Under the pieces are notes generated by a model. It was not told where the DNA came from, did not search any database, and was given only the letters and a program-made list of their open reading frames with translations. Shown in pieces: positions 17,336 to 25,851 of a stretch of DNA of 33,088 bases. The translations under genes were made by a program, and so were the position numbers. The DNA comes from Alphaproteobacteria bacterium (GTDB lineage: Bacteria; Pseudomonadota; Alphaproteobacteria; Sphingomonadales; Sphingomonadaceae). Position 1 is the stretch's first letter, and each line of letters starts with the position of its first letter. Location: assembly GCA_030431435.1 (NCBI GenBank), contig JAUIJI010000019.1, positions 1-33,088 on the forward strand. The letters run 5' to 3'.

Positions 17336-17746
17336 CTAATCAGAAGGCGCAGCGAGCGGGAAGTAGGGGATCGCCACCTCGAACAGCTGACCGTCCTGCA
17401 TGGAGAAGGTGTAATGCCCCTCCATCGCGCCCCTCGACGTCGAGAGTTCGCAGCCTGACACATAGTCATGCGTCTGCCCGGGCTTGAGCACCGGACATTC
17501 ACCGACAACGCCCTCGCCATCGACGATATTCACCATCCCGCGGGAATCGGTGATGCGCCAGTGCCGGGTGCGCAGCTGGACGATATCGTCACGACCGTTC
17601 TCAAGGCGGATGTGATAGACCCAGAACCAGCGACCGGCCTCCACGCGGGACTGTTCCGGCATGAAGTTGACCGATACGCGAACCGTCACGCCAGCCGTAA
17701 TGGCGACATGCTGGAACAGCGCGTTCATGGCATCCTGGATCATCAT
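17336..17746 (-). CDS. apaG: ApaG-domain protein
   Basis: ApaG is a small beta-sandwich (fibronectin-III-like) protein; mutants in enterobacteria affect Co2+/Mg2+ efflux and diadenosine tetraphosphate levels, but the molecular role is unresolved. The conserved core is present: GVTVRVSVNFMPEQSR, RHWRITDSRG, GEGVVGECPVLKPG, YVSGCELSTSRGAMEGHYTF. The start is uncertain. The ATG at 17746 gives 136 residues; a GTG at 17776 gives 146. Neither has a good Shine-Dalgarno, and the usual length is about 125-135. It follows metZ by about 50 bp on the same strand, an arrangement I recall in sphingomonads, so the two are probably co-transcribed. Confidence 0.92.
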   Translation of the reverse strand: MMIQDAMNALFQHVAITAGVTVRVSVNFMPEQSRVEAGRWFWVYHIRLENGRDDIVQLRTRHWRITDSRGMVNIVDGEGVVGECPVLKPGQTHDYVSGCELSTSRGAMEGHYTFSMQDGQLFEVAIPYFPLAAPSD

Positions 17747-17794
17747 CGATTCGGGAGCGTAACGGGTTTCCGCCACGCGACAAGGGGTATGCGG

Positions 17795-19003
17795 TCAAAT
17801 ACCGGCCTTGTCGAAAGCCTGCCCGAGGTCCTCGATCAGATCCGCCGGGTCTTCCAGCCCGATGTTGATGCGGATCATGCCTTCTTCCACGCCCATCTCG
17901 GCACGGCCTTCCGCGCCCATGTTGTTGTGCGTGGTGCTGGCCGGATGGCAGGCGAGCGACTTGGCATCGCCGATATTGTTCGAGATATCGACCAGTTCCA
18001 GCGCATCGAGCACGGCAAAAGCCTTGGCCCGCCCGCCGGGAACCACGAAGCTGAAGATCGGCCCGCAAGCGTCCATTTGCTTCATCGCAAGATTGTGCTG
18101 GTCGAAACTCGGCAGACCGGGATGGAGCACTTTCTCCACGCGCTCTGCCACGAACTTGCCCACTTCGAGCGCGTTCTCGCTCTGCTTGAAAGCGCGCAAG
18201 GAAAGCGTTTCGAGCCCCTTCATCACCACCCATGCGTTGAAGGGCGAGCATACCGGCCCGGTGTTGCGCTGGAAGGGCGAGAGATATTCCTCCACCCACT
18301 GCTCTGACCCGCAGATCGCGCCGCACAGCACGCGGCCCTGCCCGTCCATCAGCTTGGTGGCGGAATAGGCGACCACGTCCGCGCCATATTCCATCGGTCG
18401 CTGCAGCGCCGAGGTGGCGAAGGCGTTGTCGACAATCGTGGTGATGCCCTTCGACTTTGCAAGACCGCAGACGAATTCCAGATCGACCACGTCGAGCGAG
18501 GGGTTCGCAGGCGTTTCGAAGAAAAACGCCTTGGTGTTTTCCTGCACCGCAGCTTCCCACGCGGCATTGTCGCGCCCGTCCACGATGGTGTGGGTGATGC
18601 CGAAGCGATTGAGCACATTGGCAAGGATCCAGCGGCACGAACCAAAGGCTGCGCGCCCTGCCACCACGTGGTCACCGGCAGAAAGCATGCACAAGAGCGC
18701 ACTCGTCATCGCCGCCATGCCAGAAGCCTGCACCTTGCACGCTTCTGCACCTTCCATCGCCGCGATCCGCTCCTCCAGCATCGCCACGGTGGGGTTCTGG
18801 AAGCGCGAATACTGCATGCCCTTCGCCTCCCCGGCGAAGCGGTCTGCCACTTCCTGCGCGCTGTCATAGGTGTAGCCGCTGGTGAGGAACAACGCCTCGC
18901 TCGTCTCTCCAAACTGGCTGCGGTCAGTGCCCGCGCGCACGGCCTGCGTGGCGGGGCGCCATTTGCGGGTGATGGAACGGTCTTGTCCGGTGTTCTTCTT
19001 CAT
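17795..19003 (-). CDS. metZ: O-succinylhomoserine sulfhydrylase
   Basis: A PLP enzyme of the Cys/Met metabolism family. MetZ makes homocysteine from O-succinylhomoserine and sulfide in methionine synthesis. It is 402 residues. The PLP lysine is K217 in YSATKLMDGQGR, with VDNAFATSAL (Asp192) and the AMEGAEACKVQASGMAAMTS stretch typical of the family. The phrases DGQGRVLCG and QRNTGPVCSPFNAW favour MetZ over MetB or MetC; an O-acetylhomoserine substrate cannot be excluded. The start at 19003 (MKKNTGQDRS) was chosen over longer in-frame readings. It is divergent from the mannosyltransferase gene with 87 bp between them. Confidence 0.93.
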   Translation of the reverse strand: MKKNTGQDRSITRKWRPATQAVRAGTDRSQFGETSEALFLTSGYTYDSAQEVADRFAGEAKGMQYSRFQNPTVAMLEERIAAMEGAEACKVQASGMAAMTSALLCMLSAGDHVVAGRAAFGSCRWILANVLNRFGITHTIVDGRDNAAWEAAVQENTKAFFFETPANPSLDVVDLEFVCGLAKSKGITTIVDNAFATSALQRPMEYGADVVAYSATKLMDGQGRVLCGAICGSEQWVEEYLSPFQRNTGPVCSPFNAWVVMKGLETLSLRAFKQSENALEVGKFVAERVEKVLHPGLPSFDQHNLAMKQMDACGPIFSFVVPGGRAKAFAVLDALELVDISNNIGDAKSLACHPASTTHNNMGAEGRAEMGVEEGMIRINIGLEDPADLIEDLGQAFDKAGI

Positions 19004-19090
19004 GAAACGCCGCATAGGCGGGCGCGTGGCTGCGGGCAAGCGCGCTCGGCAGCTTGCCAGCATCCGAGAGCCTGCCTAAGCCGGAAGGGC

Positions 19091-20389
19091 ATGCACGAAG
19101 CCCCATACCAACCGACAGACCCGATCCGCTGGCACATCGCCATTGCCGCAATCTTCGCGGTGCTGTGCGCCATCCGGCTGGCGATCCCCTCTGCGCTGTT
19201 CTTTGACGAGGTGCATTACCTGCCTGCCGTGCGCACGCTGATCGAGCTTTCGACCGCGCAGAACATCGAACATCCGCCGCTGGGCAAGCAGTTGATCGCA
19301 GCAGGCGTGCTGGTGTTTGGCGACAATGCCATTGGCTGGCGCGTTCCGTCGATGGTGTTCGGCGTGCTTACGGTTTTTGCAGGAATGCGCGCGCTGTGGT
19401 TTGTCTCGCGCAGCCGGGGCACGAGCACGTTGGCAGGCTTGCTGCTGATTACCGGCTTTTCCGTGCTGGTGCAGGCGCGGATCGCCATGCTCGATATCTT
19501 CATGGCGGGCTTCATGATGCTGGCTCTGTGGATGTGCGCGGTGGCGGTGCGCAGGCCGGAACAGGCGCGCAAACCGCTGATTATGGCCGGTATCGCGCTG
19601 GGCGCGAGCATGGCAGCCAAGTGGAACGCCATTCCCCTTGCCATGCTGCCGGGGCTGGCTTTCCTGATAGCGCGGACATGGCAAGCCAGATGGCATTTCC
19701 TCACCACCAATCGTGGCTGGCCCATCGGCGGGATGACCTTGTGGGAAGCGGGTCTGTGGCTGGGCGTGCTGCCGCTCGCCACCTATGCGCTCAGCTACTG
19801 GCCGTTCCTGTTCTATGCGCAGGTGCCGCCCAATGTGACCGGGCTGGTGAGCCTGCACAGCTACATGCTCGACCTGCAGCAGCAGACGCTGAAGCCGCAT
19901 CCATACCAGAGCCGGTGGTGGGAATGGCTGCTGAACCTGCGCGGCATCTGGTATCTCTACGAGCAGGCAGACGGGGCGCAGCGCGGCGTGCTGCTGATCG
20001 GCAACCCGCTGTCGTCGCTTGCCGCCCTGCCCGCGCTTGTGTGGTGCGCCTGGCAAGGCTTGACCGAGAAACGCCGCGATTGTGCGGCGGTGGCGATCCT
20101 GTTCGCCGTCAGCCTAGGCATGTGGATCTTCGCCCCCAAGCCGGTGCAGTTCTATTACCATTACCTGCTGCCAAACTGCTTCGCGCTTGCCGCGCTGGCG
20201 CTGGCCTGCGGTGACATGTGGCGATCAGGCGAAGGATTGTTGTGGCACAGCAAAAGGCGGCTGCTCACCCTCGGCATAGTGGGGGGAACAGCCGCCTTGT
20301 TTGTATGGTTCTACCCTATCCTCACCGCCGCCCGGCTGGCCGGGGAAATGTCCTTCCTCGACTATGCCTGGATCAGCGGTTGGCAATAG
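19091..20389 (+). CDS. PMT-type protein mannosyltransferase (GT39)
   Basis: A 432-residue polytopic membrane glycosyltransferase of the dolichyl-phosphate-mannose-protein mannosyltransferase type. The first periplasmic loop has the acidic pair Asp39-Glu40 in FFDEVHYLPA and NIEHPPLGKQ at 58-67, the signature of the family. About ten hydrophobic segments follow. Such enzymes move mannose from a polyprenyl-phosphate carrier to Ser/Thr of exported proteins. The ATG at 19091 has a strong GGAAGGG Shine-Dalgarno. The convergent GT2-GtrA gene nearby could make the lipid-linked sugar donor. Acceptor proteins are unknown, and lipid or LPS acceptors remain possible. Confidence 0.88.
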   Translation: MHEAPYQPTDPIRWHIAIAAIFAVLCAIRLAIPSALFFDEVHYLPAVRTLIELSTAQNIEHPPLGKQLIAAGVLVFGDNAIGWRVPSMVFGVLTVFAGMRALWFVSRSRGTSTLAGLLLITGFSVLVQARIAMLDIFMAGFMMLALWMCAVAVRRPEQARKPLIMAGIALGASMAAKWNAIPLAMLPGLAFLIARTWQARWHFLTTNRGWPIGGMTLWEAGLWLGVLPLATYALSYWPFLFYAQVPPNVTGLVSLHSYMLDLQQQTLKPHPYQSRWWEWLLNLRGIWYLYEQADGAQRGVLLIGNPLSSLAALPALVWCAWQGLTEKRRDCAAVAILFAVSLGMWIFAPKPVQFYYHYLLPNCFALAALALACGDMWRSGEGLLWHSKRRLLTLGIVGGTAALFVWFYPILTAARLAGEMSFLDYAWISGWQ

Positions 20390-20401
20390 GCCAGGTCAGT
20401 A

Positions 20402-20584
20402 TCAGGCGATGGCCTTGCCGCCACCGCGCGGGCCGGCCAGCAACCAGACGATGAAGCCGATCACCGGCAGGATGATGATGCCCAGCGTCCACAGCGCCTT
20501 GGCACCAAGGCTGCTGCCGCTCGTCAGCACGTTATAGATCGCGTAAATGTCCAGGATGAGGACGAGAAGTCCAAGAATTTCCAT
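20402..20584 (-). CDS. Small PLDc_N-type membrane protein
   Basis: A 60-residue protein with two hydrophobic helices and the pattern of the phospholipase D nuclease N-terminal domain (PLDc_N): ILDIYAIYNVL, then KALWTLGIIILPVIGFIVWL and a short Gly/Lys tail. In cardiolipin synthases this domain precedes the catalytic part; here it stands alone, as often in alphaproteobacteria, with unknown role. An AGGAG Shine-Dalgarno precedes the ATG. It is 12 bp from the convergent mannosyltransferase stop and downstream of the GT2-GtrA gene. Confidence 0.8.
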   Translation of the reverse strand: MEILGLLVLILDIYAIYNVLTSGSSLGAKALWTLGIIILPVIGFIVWLLAGPRGGGKAIA

Positions 20585-20716
20585 GACTTGCTCCTGTTGC
20601 CATAGAACGCCGCCTGGCGCCCTTCTTGGACCTAGGAACGGGTGGAGATTGCGGGTGGTTCCGATGAATATTTCGGAACCAGATGGCCCGGAATGCGTAA
20701 TCGGTGCCCTTCGCGC

Positions 20717-21871
20717 CTAGCGGAAGCGACCCCAGACGAACTTGCTCGACAGGGCGTAGTTCCACACCGATGCCAGCACCACGCCCGCCAGCGCGGCGAT
20801 CCACCAGCGGAACCCATTGGCCTGCAGCATCGATGATGCGGCGACATTGGCAAAAGCGCCCACCGCGCAGGCCGCGCAGAACTTGACCCAGCCAAAGAAC
20901 ATGTCGCTCGCGCCCGAAAGCTTGTTGTCGCGATAGGTGAACAGGTTGTTGAGCCAGAAATTGAAGGTCATTGCAGACATGGTGGCAATCGCCGTGCCCA
21001 CCGGGAAGCTGGTGAGGCCGGTGCGGAACATCAGCGCCAGCACCGCCATGTGCACGAATACGCCCAAGCCCCCGACCGTGCCGAACAGCGCAAAGCGCGT
21101 GGGGATGATCCTGCCGAGGTAGCGTTCGTACAGACCGGCAAGGAAATCCAGCACCACGCCATGATCGAGCTTGCTTTCGCCTTCGAGGCGTTCTGCGAAT
21201 TTCAGGGGGAATTCCTTCACGGTGAGCTGCGGTTTTGCGGTGGCGAGGATATCCAGCATGATCTTGAAGCCGATGCCCGACAGGTCTGCCGCCTGCTTGC
21301 GGAGCTGTTCGCTGCGCAGCAGGAAATAGCCGCTCATCGCGTCGGACAGCTCGGTGCCGGTCAGCTTGCGGGCGAGCATATTGGCGATACGCGAACCCTT
21401 TTCGCGGCCCTTGCTGGAAAGGCCATCGGCATTGCCGCCTTCGGCAAAGCGGCTGGCATAGGCAAGGTCTGCTTCGCCCGACTTCACTGCCTGCAGCATG
21501 TCCAGAAGGAGCGCGGGATCGTGCTGGTGGTCTGCATCCATCACCGCGACATAGGGTGCGGAGGTGGCGCACATCCCCTCGATCGCGGCGCTGGCGAGGC
21601 CTCGCCTGCCGATACGCTGGATCACGCGGATACGGGCATCGGTGCGAGCGAAACGGCGCGCTTCCTCGGCCGTGCCATCATGCGAATTGTCATCAACGAA
21701 GACTGCCTCCCAGCCCGTGGGGCCAAGCGCGTCCTCCAGCCGCTTCACCATGGGGGCGATATTGCCCTTCTCGTTCAGCGTGGGCAGCACCACGGCCAGC
21801 TCCAGCTCTGCCGGAGCAGATGCAGGCGCGATGGCGTTTGCGGGGCTGAAATCGGCGGGCGTCATATCCAT
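20717..21871 (-). CDS. GT2 glycosyltransferase fused to GtrA
   Basis: A 384-residue fusion. Residues about 24-250 are a Dpm1-like family 2 glycosyltransferase: VVLPTLNEKGNIAPMVKRLE, VFVDDNSHDGT, and the metal-binding DAD at 112-114 in VAVMDADHQHDP. Residues about 257-382 are a GtrA domain with four membrane helices, starting RFALFGTVGGLGVFVHMAVL. GT2 enzymes of this group make polyprenyl-phosphate sugars at the cytoplasmic face, and GtrA is thought to help move them across the membrane. Next to a PMT-type transferase this suggests a two-gene route for exported-protein or envelope glycosylation. The sugar (mannose or glucose) is not decided by the sequence. Confidence 0.9.
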   Translation of the reverse strand: MDMTPADFSPANAIAPASAPAELELAVVLPTLNEKGNIAPMVKRLEDALGPTGWEAVFVDDNSHDGTAEEARRFARTDARIRVIQRIGRRGLASAAIEGMCATSAPYVAVMDADHQHDPALLLDMLQAVKSGEADLAYASRFAEGGNADGLSSKGREKGSRIANMLARKLTGTELSDAMSGYFLLRSEQLRKQAADLSGIGFKIMLDILATAKPQLTVKEFPLKFAERLEGESKLDHGVVLDFLAGLYERYLGRIIPTRFALFGTVGGLGVFVHMAVLALMFRTGLTSFPVGTAIATMSAMTFNFWLNNLFTYRDNKLSGASDMFFGWVKFCAACAVGAFANVAASSMLQANGFRWWIAALAGVVLASVWNYALSSKFVWGRFR

Positions 21872-21946
21872 TGCCTAGCGCAGTAGAGCGCAATGTTAAC
21901 CATAAGGTTTACGCGCAACCCTCCCACACCGGGGGAGGATTGAGCG

Positions 21947-23002
21947 TTACAGCCGAGCCAATACCGCGTCGCCCACTTCGCTGGTGCCTGCGCCGCCGCC
22001 AAGGTCTGCGCCCTTGATGCCGGCTTCCAGCGCCTTGGCCACCGCCGCTTCCACGCGTGCCGCTTCGGTTTCGAGGCCAAGCGAGTGGCGCAGCAGCATG
22101 GCGAGCGACAGGATCATCGCCATCGGGTTGGCCTTGCCCTGCCCGGCGATATCGGGCGCTGAGCCATGGATCGGTTCGTACAGGCCCTTGGTGCCATATT
22201 CGGTCTGATCCTCGCCCAGCGAAGCGCTGGCGAGCAGGCCGATCGAGCCGACGCACATGCTCGCCTGGTCGGACAATATGTCGCCGAAGAGGTTGCCGGT
22301 CACCACCACGTCAAACTGGCCGGGGTTGCGCACCAGCTGCATCGCGGCATTGTCGACATACATGTGGCTCAATTCGACATCGGGATAATCGGCTGCGGTT
22401 TCCACCACCACATCGCGCCACAGCTGGCTGGTTTCCAGCACATTGGCCTTGTCCACACTGCACAGCTTCTTGCCCCGGCCCTGCGCGGCGCGGAAGGCGA
22501 CATGGGCGATGCGGCGCACCTCGTCCTCGGCATAGGACATGAGGTCGAAGCCCTGCCGGCGACCATCATCCAGCTCACGAATGGCTTTTTCGCCGAAATA
22601 GACATCGCCATTCAGTTCGCGGACAATGAGAAGGTCGATTTCGCGGGCCACTTCGGGGCGCAAGGCTGACAGGTCCTCGAGGCCGGGGAACATGGTCGCC
22701 GGGCGCAGGTTCGCGAACAACGTCAGCGCCTGCCGCAGGCCGAGGATCGCCTGTTCGGGGCGCAAGTGCCGCTCAAGGTTGTCGCAATCGGGATCGCCCA
22801 CCGCACCGAACAGCACCGCGTCCGAAGCCTTGCACAGTTCGAGCGTTTCGGGCGGCAGCGGGTGGCCATGCTTCTTGTAGGCAGCGCCGCCCACATCCGC
22901 GTGTGCGACCTCGATTTCCAGCCCCAGCGCATCGAGCACCTTGAGCGCTTCTGCCATGATTTCCGGGCCGATGCCGTCACCGGCCAGACATGCGATTTTC
23001 AT
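21947..23002 (-). CDS. leuB: 3-isopropylmalate dehydrogenase
   Basis: LeuB oxidises and decarboxylates 3-isopropylmalate with NAD+ in leucine synthesis. It is 351 residues, normal length. The motifs are GDGIGPEI at 8-15, [12 protein letters not shown] (substrate loop), [28 protein letters not shown] and [12 protein letters not shown]. It lies 3 bp downstream of recO on the same strand, so the two are surely co-transcribed, an association without obvious functional logic. Together with ilvE at 28531 the window holds two branched-chain amino acid genes in separate places. Only a weak CCTCCC/GGGAGG hairpin (21920-21938) follows it. Confidence 0.96.
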   Translation of the reverse strand: MKIACLAGDGIGPEIMAEALKVLDALGLEIEVAHADVGGAAYKKHGHPLPPETLELCKASDAVLFGAVGDPDCDNLERHLRPEQAILGLRQALTLFANLRPATMFPGLEDLSALRPEVAREIDLLIVRELNGDVYFGEKAIRELDDGRRQGFDLMSYAEDEVRRIAHVAFRAAQGRGKKLCSVDKANVLETSQLWRDVVVETAADYPDVELSHMYVDNAAMQLVRNPGQFDVVVTGNLFGDILSDQASMCVGSIGLLASASLGEDQTEYGTKGLYEPIHGSAPDIAGQGKANPMAMILSLAMLLRHSLGLETEAARVEAAVAKALEAGIKGADLGGGAGTSEVGDAVLARL

Positions 23003-23005
23003 TGT

Positions 23006-23614
23006 TCAATACGTCCCAATAATCTTCGCGAGCAATTCGCGTAACCTTGCGCGCGCCGCCATAACGTCTCCGCGCCGGTCGGCAAGCAGGTAGTGGTCAA
23101 GCGGACCTGCCAGAGCGTCCATCTGGCGCAGCAGGTCCGGCAGTTCGCCCTCGGGACGCGCACCCTCCCCGCCATAGCCGAGTTCGCGCAGCAGCAGCGT
23201 CTCATAGGCGATCAGCGCCCCAACCCAGCCGCGCGCGGAAGGCGCATGGCATATTGCATCGAGCAAAGCGCCGAGCGCCGAATGGAGCGAGGGATAGGGC
23301 TGGCGTTCAGGCAGCGCGGTGGCCGTCAGCGCGGCAACCCATCCGATGGCAGCGGCAGGCAGCGGCTCTGTCAGGAAAGGTCCACGGCTTTCGAGCAGTT
23401 CCGGCCTTCCGAAGGGCAGCTGGCTTTCCGAGCGCGCCGATATCTGCACATCGACGAGGTTGCCCGGGATCATCACCGGCCTGAGCTGCCGCCCCCGCCC
23501 GCCCGCGACATAGGCGGCTATCACGCCATATTCCTCGGTAAGGAAACGAGCCACCACAGCCGTTTCGCCGTGCTGGCGGACGGCAATCACGATGGCGGGG
23601 GCGCGGATCTGCAT
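23006..23614 (-). CDS. recO: DNA repair protein RecO
   Basis: RecO acts with RecR to load RecA on SSB-coated gaps (RecFOR pathway). The protein is 202 residues, somewhat shorter than E. coli RecO (about 240). The N-terminal OB fold is clear (IVIAVRQHGETAVVARFLTE, then EYGVIAAYVAGGRGRQLRPV), followed by the helical C-terminal domain (ALIAYETLLLRELGYG). The C-terminal end is compact and no zinc-binding cysteine set is seen. It is upstream of leuB with a 3-bp gap. Confidence 0.93.
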   Translation of the reverse strand: MQIRAPAIVIAVRQHGETAVVARFLTEEYGVIAAYVAGGRGRQLRPVMIPGNLVDVQISARSESQLPFGRPELLESRGPFLTEPLPAAAIGWVAALTATALPERQPYPSLHSALGALLDAICHAPSARGWVGALIAYETLLLRELGYGGEGARPEGELPDLLRQMDALAGPLDHYLLADRRGDVMAARARLRELLAKIIGTY

Positions 23615-23726
23615 GGCTTGTCACGCTCTGGCGCGTGGCGGCACAAGGCGCAAGTGTGGCGCGATTGTCTCTCCCCCCGTTCTAAGGTAGCCTGCCGCGC
23701 AAGAAGAGCCACTTGGGAGAGTGAGA

Positions 23727-24137
23727 ATGAAATCGATCGTGATCGGCGCAGCGGCCATCATGGCAACGATCAGCGTGTTGCCCGCGCAAGCGCAGGAAGC
23801 AGCAGGCCTGTCTGAAAGGCAGGTCGAGCTCTATGCCGAAATGCTGGCGATGGGCCTTGCCTGCAAGGAAATGTCAGGCATCCGCATTCGCGAAGAAGCG
23901 ATGCATGAATGGCTGACGGAAGAGCTGGCGAGTGGCCCGGAAAGCGATGTCGATCGGGTGCTGGAACTGCGCGACAGCAAGCTTACCGACATGCAGGCAA
24001 GGACAGCTGAAGTGAACGCCATTCCCCACGGGAACCGGCGCGACGATGCGATCAATGAGCACTATGCAAGTTCGCTGCAACGCTGCCTGCGCATGAGCAA
24101 TCACTCGCTGGCCGGGGATTTCTTCACGCGGCTGTAA
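23727..24137 (+). CDS. Small exported protein of unknown function
   Basis: A 136-residue protein with a signal peptide of about 23 residues (IVIGAAAIMATISVLPAQAQ). The mature part is helical and charged, with two cysteines (in GLACKEMSG and LQRCLRMS) that could pair in the periplasm. I recognise no family. The ATG at 23727 has GGGAGAG just upstream; a GTG at 23721 would add two residues. It is a single gene, divergent from recO and convergent with the UbiK-like gene. Confidence 0.75.
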   Translation: MKSIVIGAAAIMATISVLPAQAQEAAGLSERQVELYAEMLAMGLACKEMSGIRIREEAMHEWLTEELASGPESDVDRVLELRDSKLTDMQARTAEVNAIPHGNRRDDAINEHYASSLQRCLRMSNHSLAGDFFTRL

Positions 24138-24159
24138 AGCCTCGCCCCCAAGCGCAGGC

Positions 24160-24408
24160 TTACTTGCCCAGCTTCGCCTCAAGCTCTGCAAGGCGGGCTT
24201 CGAGCGCGTCCACCTTCTCGCGGGCATTGGCGGCCATGGTCTTTACCGCATCGAATTCCTCGCGGCTGACAAAGTCGAGGCCGCCCATGGCTTCCTTCAT
24301 CCGCTCTCGCGCATTGTCCCGCGCTTCACGGGTCATGCCGGCCAGCGTGCCGGCGGCGGAATTGGCGACTTTCACGAAGTCGGCGATGATCGGGTTTTCG
24401 CTCTGCAT
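24160..24408 (-). CDS. ubiK: UbiK-family accessory factor (BMFP, YqiC-like)
   Basis: An 82-residue protein of the membrane-fusogenic BMFP family. E. coli UbiK helps aerobic ubiquinone synthesis, together with the soluble Ubi complex. The diagnostic segment LDFVSREEFDAVKTMAANAR is followed by a C-terminal coiled coil (KVDALEARLAELEAKL), as in YqiC. The N-terminal half is an amphipathic helix region. It lies 29 bp downstream of the TspO-like gene on the same strand. The family call is secure from the motif; the role in ubiquinone synthesis is transferred from E. coli. Confidence 0.88.
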   Translation of the reverse strand: MQSENPIIADFVKVANSAAGTLAGMTREARDNARERMKEAMGGLDFVSREEFDAVKTMAANAREKVDALEARLAELEAKLGK

Positions 24409-24437
24409 GGCTGGTATCTGGTCCTTCCTGCGCGAAT

Positions 24438-24992
24438 TTACAACTCAATCCGCTGCACGGCATTGTTGGCGTTGATTTCGCTCGCATCGGGATTGAGTTC
24501 AAGGAACTGCCAGTTGAGCACGGTCGCGAACAGGATCCACGCCAGATAAGGCAGCAGCAGCCACGCAGCAGCGCGGCGCACCTTCCAGAACAGCCAGACC
24601 GTGGCGACTACCGCCACATCCAGTGCAATGATGATCGCCAGCGCCAGCGATATGTCATGCTGGGCAAAGAACACCGGCGACCACGCCAGGTTGAGGATGA
24701 ACTGCAGCACGAAGGCGACCACGGCAAAGGGCCGCCAGCGCGCGCCCCAGGCGGCGCAGACCATCGCCAGCGCCACGCCCATCATCACGTAGAGGATCGT
24801 CCATACGATGCCGAAGGCAGCAGGCGGCGGATAGATGCCCGGCTTTTCCAGCGCAGCGAACCACGGATTGTCCGCTCCGCTGCCCGCCATCTGGCCGGAT
24901 ACAAAGCCGAGCAACACCACGACTGGCACGATAAACAGGGACCAGCGCAGCAGGCTGGCGCGCAATTGCGCGGGGCTGGCGAGGCGGTTCAT
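24438..24992 (-). CDS. tspO: TspO/MBR family protein
   Basis: A 184-residue membrane protein with five hydrophobic helices, the TspO fold. Family marks are WFAALEKPGIYPPPAAFGIV followed by WTILYVMMGVALA, and the Trp/Asn-rich helix LQFILNLAWSPVFFAQHDIS. In Rhodobacter TspO binds porphyrins and modulates tetrapyrrole-linked gene expression; the general function is debated. The N-terminus is about 20 residues longer than the shortest homologues. It is upstream of the UbiK-like gene. No photosynthesis gene is visible in the window. Confidence 0.92.
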   Translation of the reverse strand: MNRLASPAQLRASLLRWSLFIVPVVVLLGFVSGQMAGSGADNPWFAALEKPGIYPPPAAFGIVWTILYVMMGVALAMVCAAWGARWRPFAVVAFVLQFILNLAWSPVFFAQHDISLALAIIIALDVAVVATVWLFWKVRRAAAWLLLPYLAWILFATVLNWQFLELNPDASEINANNAVQRIEL

Positions 24993-25155
24993 CTATGCTC
25001 CTGCATCACTGGCGGCGCGGACTGGCAGTCCACAGGCCGCGAGAGAATCACTTTACAAACCGGATACTGACGAGGCGTTCCAGAACACGCAAGACGGGCG
25101 CAAGGCCTATCCCGTTCAATCCGCGCCCCTTTGCGCCGAAATGCGAGCCTTCGGC

Positions 25156-25184
25156 TTGACATGCACTATAAATGGTGCAATTTT
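25156..25184 (+). promoter_or_regulatory. Promoter and operator-like dyad of the TA pair
   Basis: A perfect -35 TTGACA (25156-25161) is followed after 17 bp by AATTTT (25179-25184), a weak -10. The spacer contains TGCAC-N8-GTGCA (25162-25166 and 25175-25179), a perfect 5-base dyad. It lies upstream of the HTH antitoxin-like operon, as expected for an autoregulatory operator. Confidence 0.5.
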
Positions 25185-25211
25185 CGAATTCCTACCGAAG
25201 GAGAACGGGCA

Positions 25212-25289
25212 ATGCAGACCAAACGGATACGAAGGAGTGCAGCAAGATGCACGACGGCCATCAGGGCGGGGGCAGCCGCGCCAGTTTAA
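25212..25289 (+). CDS. Possible 25-residue leader ORF
   Basis: An ATG at 25212 with a strong AAGGAG Shine-Dalgarno opens a 25-codon frame, MQTKRIRRSAARCTTAIRAG and five more residues, ending TAA at 25287-25289. It overlaps the start of the next gene (25247) in another frame. Translation of it could tune the downstream toxin-like gene. It may equally be chance. Confidence 0.25.
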   Translation: MQTKRIRRSAARCTTAIRAGAAAPV

Positions 25290-25531
25290 CGTATTTCTAT
25301 GATTTCGTTGAGTTAATTAAGAGAGACTACCCTCCAACGTCGCTATTCGCGATTGCAGAGGAGATCGCATTTGCACGGGAAGTCGGTCCCGCACTTGCCG
25401 GATTGAAACGAACAAACGGCATTTTCGAGATGACTGTCCCGATCGGATATGGCCACTTCGCCATTATCGAGCTGGAATTCGACGCTAAAGCGCGGCTCCA
25501 GCCGGTCATGGGAGGCATATCCAAGGATTGA
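25247..25531 (+). CDS. Toxin-candidate partner of an HTH antitoxin
   Basis: A 94-residue protein of no family I can name. It opens with a Gly-rich stretch, then a helix (TYFYDFVELIKRDY), and ends in predicted beta strands (GIFEMTVPIGYGHFAIIELE). No RelE/HigB catalytic set is evident. The ATG at 25247 follows AAGGAG with 9-base spacing. The gene directly precedes a COG5606-type HTH gene (8-bp gap), and toxin-first order is the HigBA arrangement. G+C looks lower than in flanking genes, and the pair sits alone between tspO and tlyA, which fits acquisition by transfer. The toxin role is inferred from context only. Confidence 0.65.
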   Translation: MHDGHQGGGSRASLTYFYDFVELIKRDYPPTSLFAIAEEIAFAREVGPALAGLKRTNGIFEMTVPIGYGHFAIIELEFDAKARLQPVMGGISKD

Positions 25532-25539
25532 CAGGATAG

Positions 25540-25851
25540 ATGACGAGAAAGACAACCAACCAGCAAGGTGCAAGCGGAAAGCACTTTGACGACTTTGACG
25601 ATTTCCTGCGAGATGAGGGGATCGAAGAGGATGTCAAAGCGCGAGTAGAGAAGCGCGTAATCGCCTTGCAGTTGGAAGATCGTCGCAAGGAAATTGGCCT
25701 CTCTAAAGCCGAACTCGCCCGTCGGGTTGGCACCAGCCGAACGCAGATTGACCGTATCCTCGATCCACACAGCCAGAATGTGACCATCGAAACCCTTCGT
25801 CGCGTCGCAGCGGAGATGGGTAAACGATTGCGCTTGAGTCTCGCAGATTAA
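25540..25851 (+). CDS. XRE-type HTH antitoxin-like protein
   Basis: A 103-residue DNA-binding protein. The acidic N-terminus FDDFDDFLRDEGIEEDVKAR leads to an XRE helix-turn-helix (IGLSKAELARRVGTSRTQID, then RILDPHSQNVTIETLRRVAA). This layout matches the antitoxin-like HTH family COG5606 seen second in toxin-antitoxin operons. Such proteins bind their toxin and repress their own promoter; the dyad at 25162-25179 is a candidate site. Its TAA overlaps the tlyA stop on the opposite strand (25848-25851), so the inserted pair runs tightly up to tlyA. Confidence 0.85.
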   Translation: MTRKTTNQQGASGKHFDDFDDFLRDEGIEEDVKARVEKRVIALQLEDRRKEIGLSKAELARRVGTSRTQIDRILDPHSQNVTIETLRRVAAEMGKRLRLSLAD

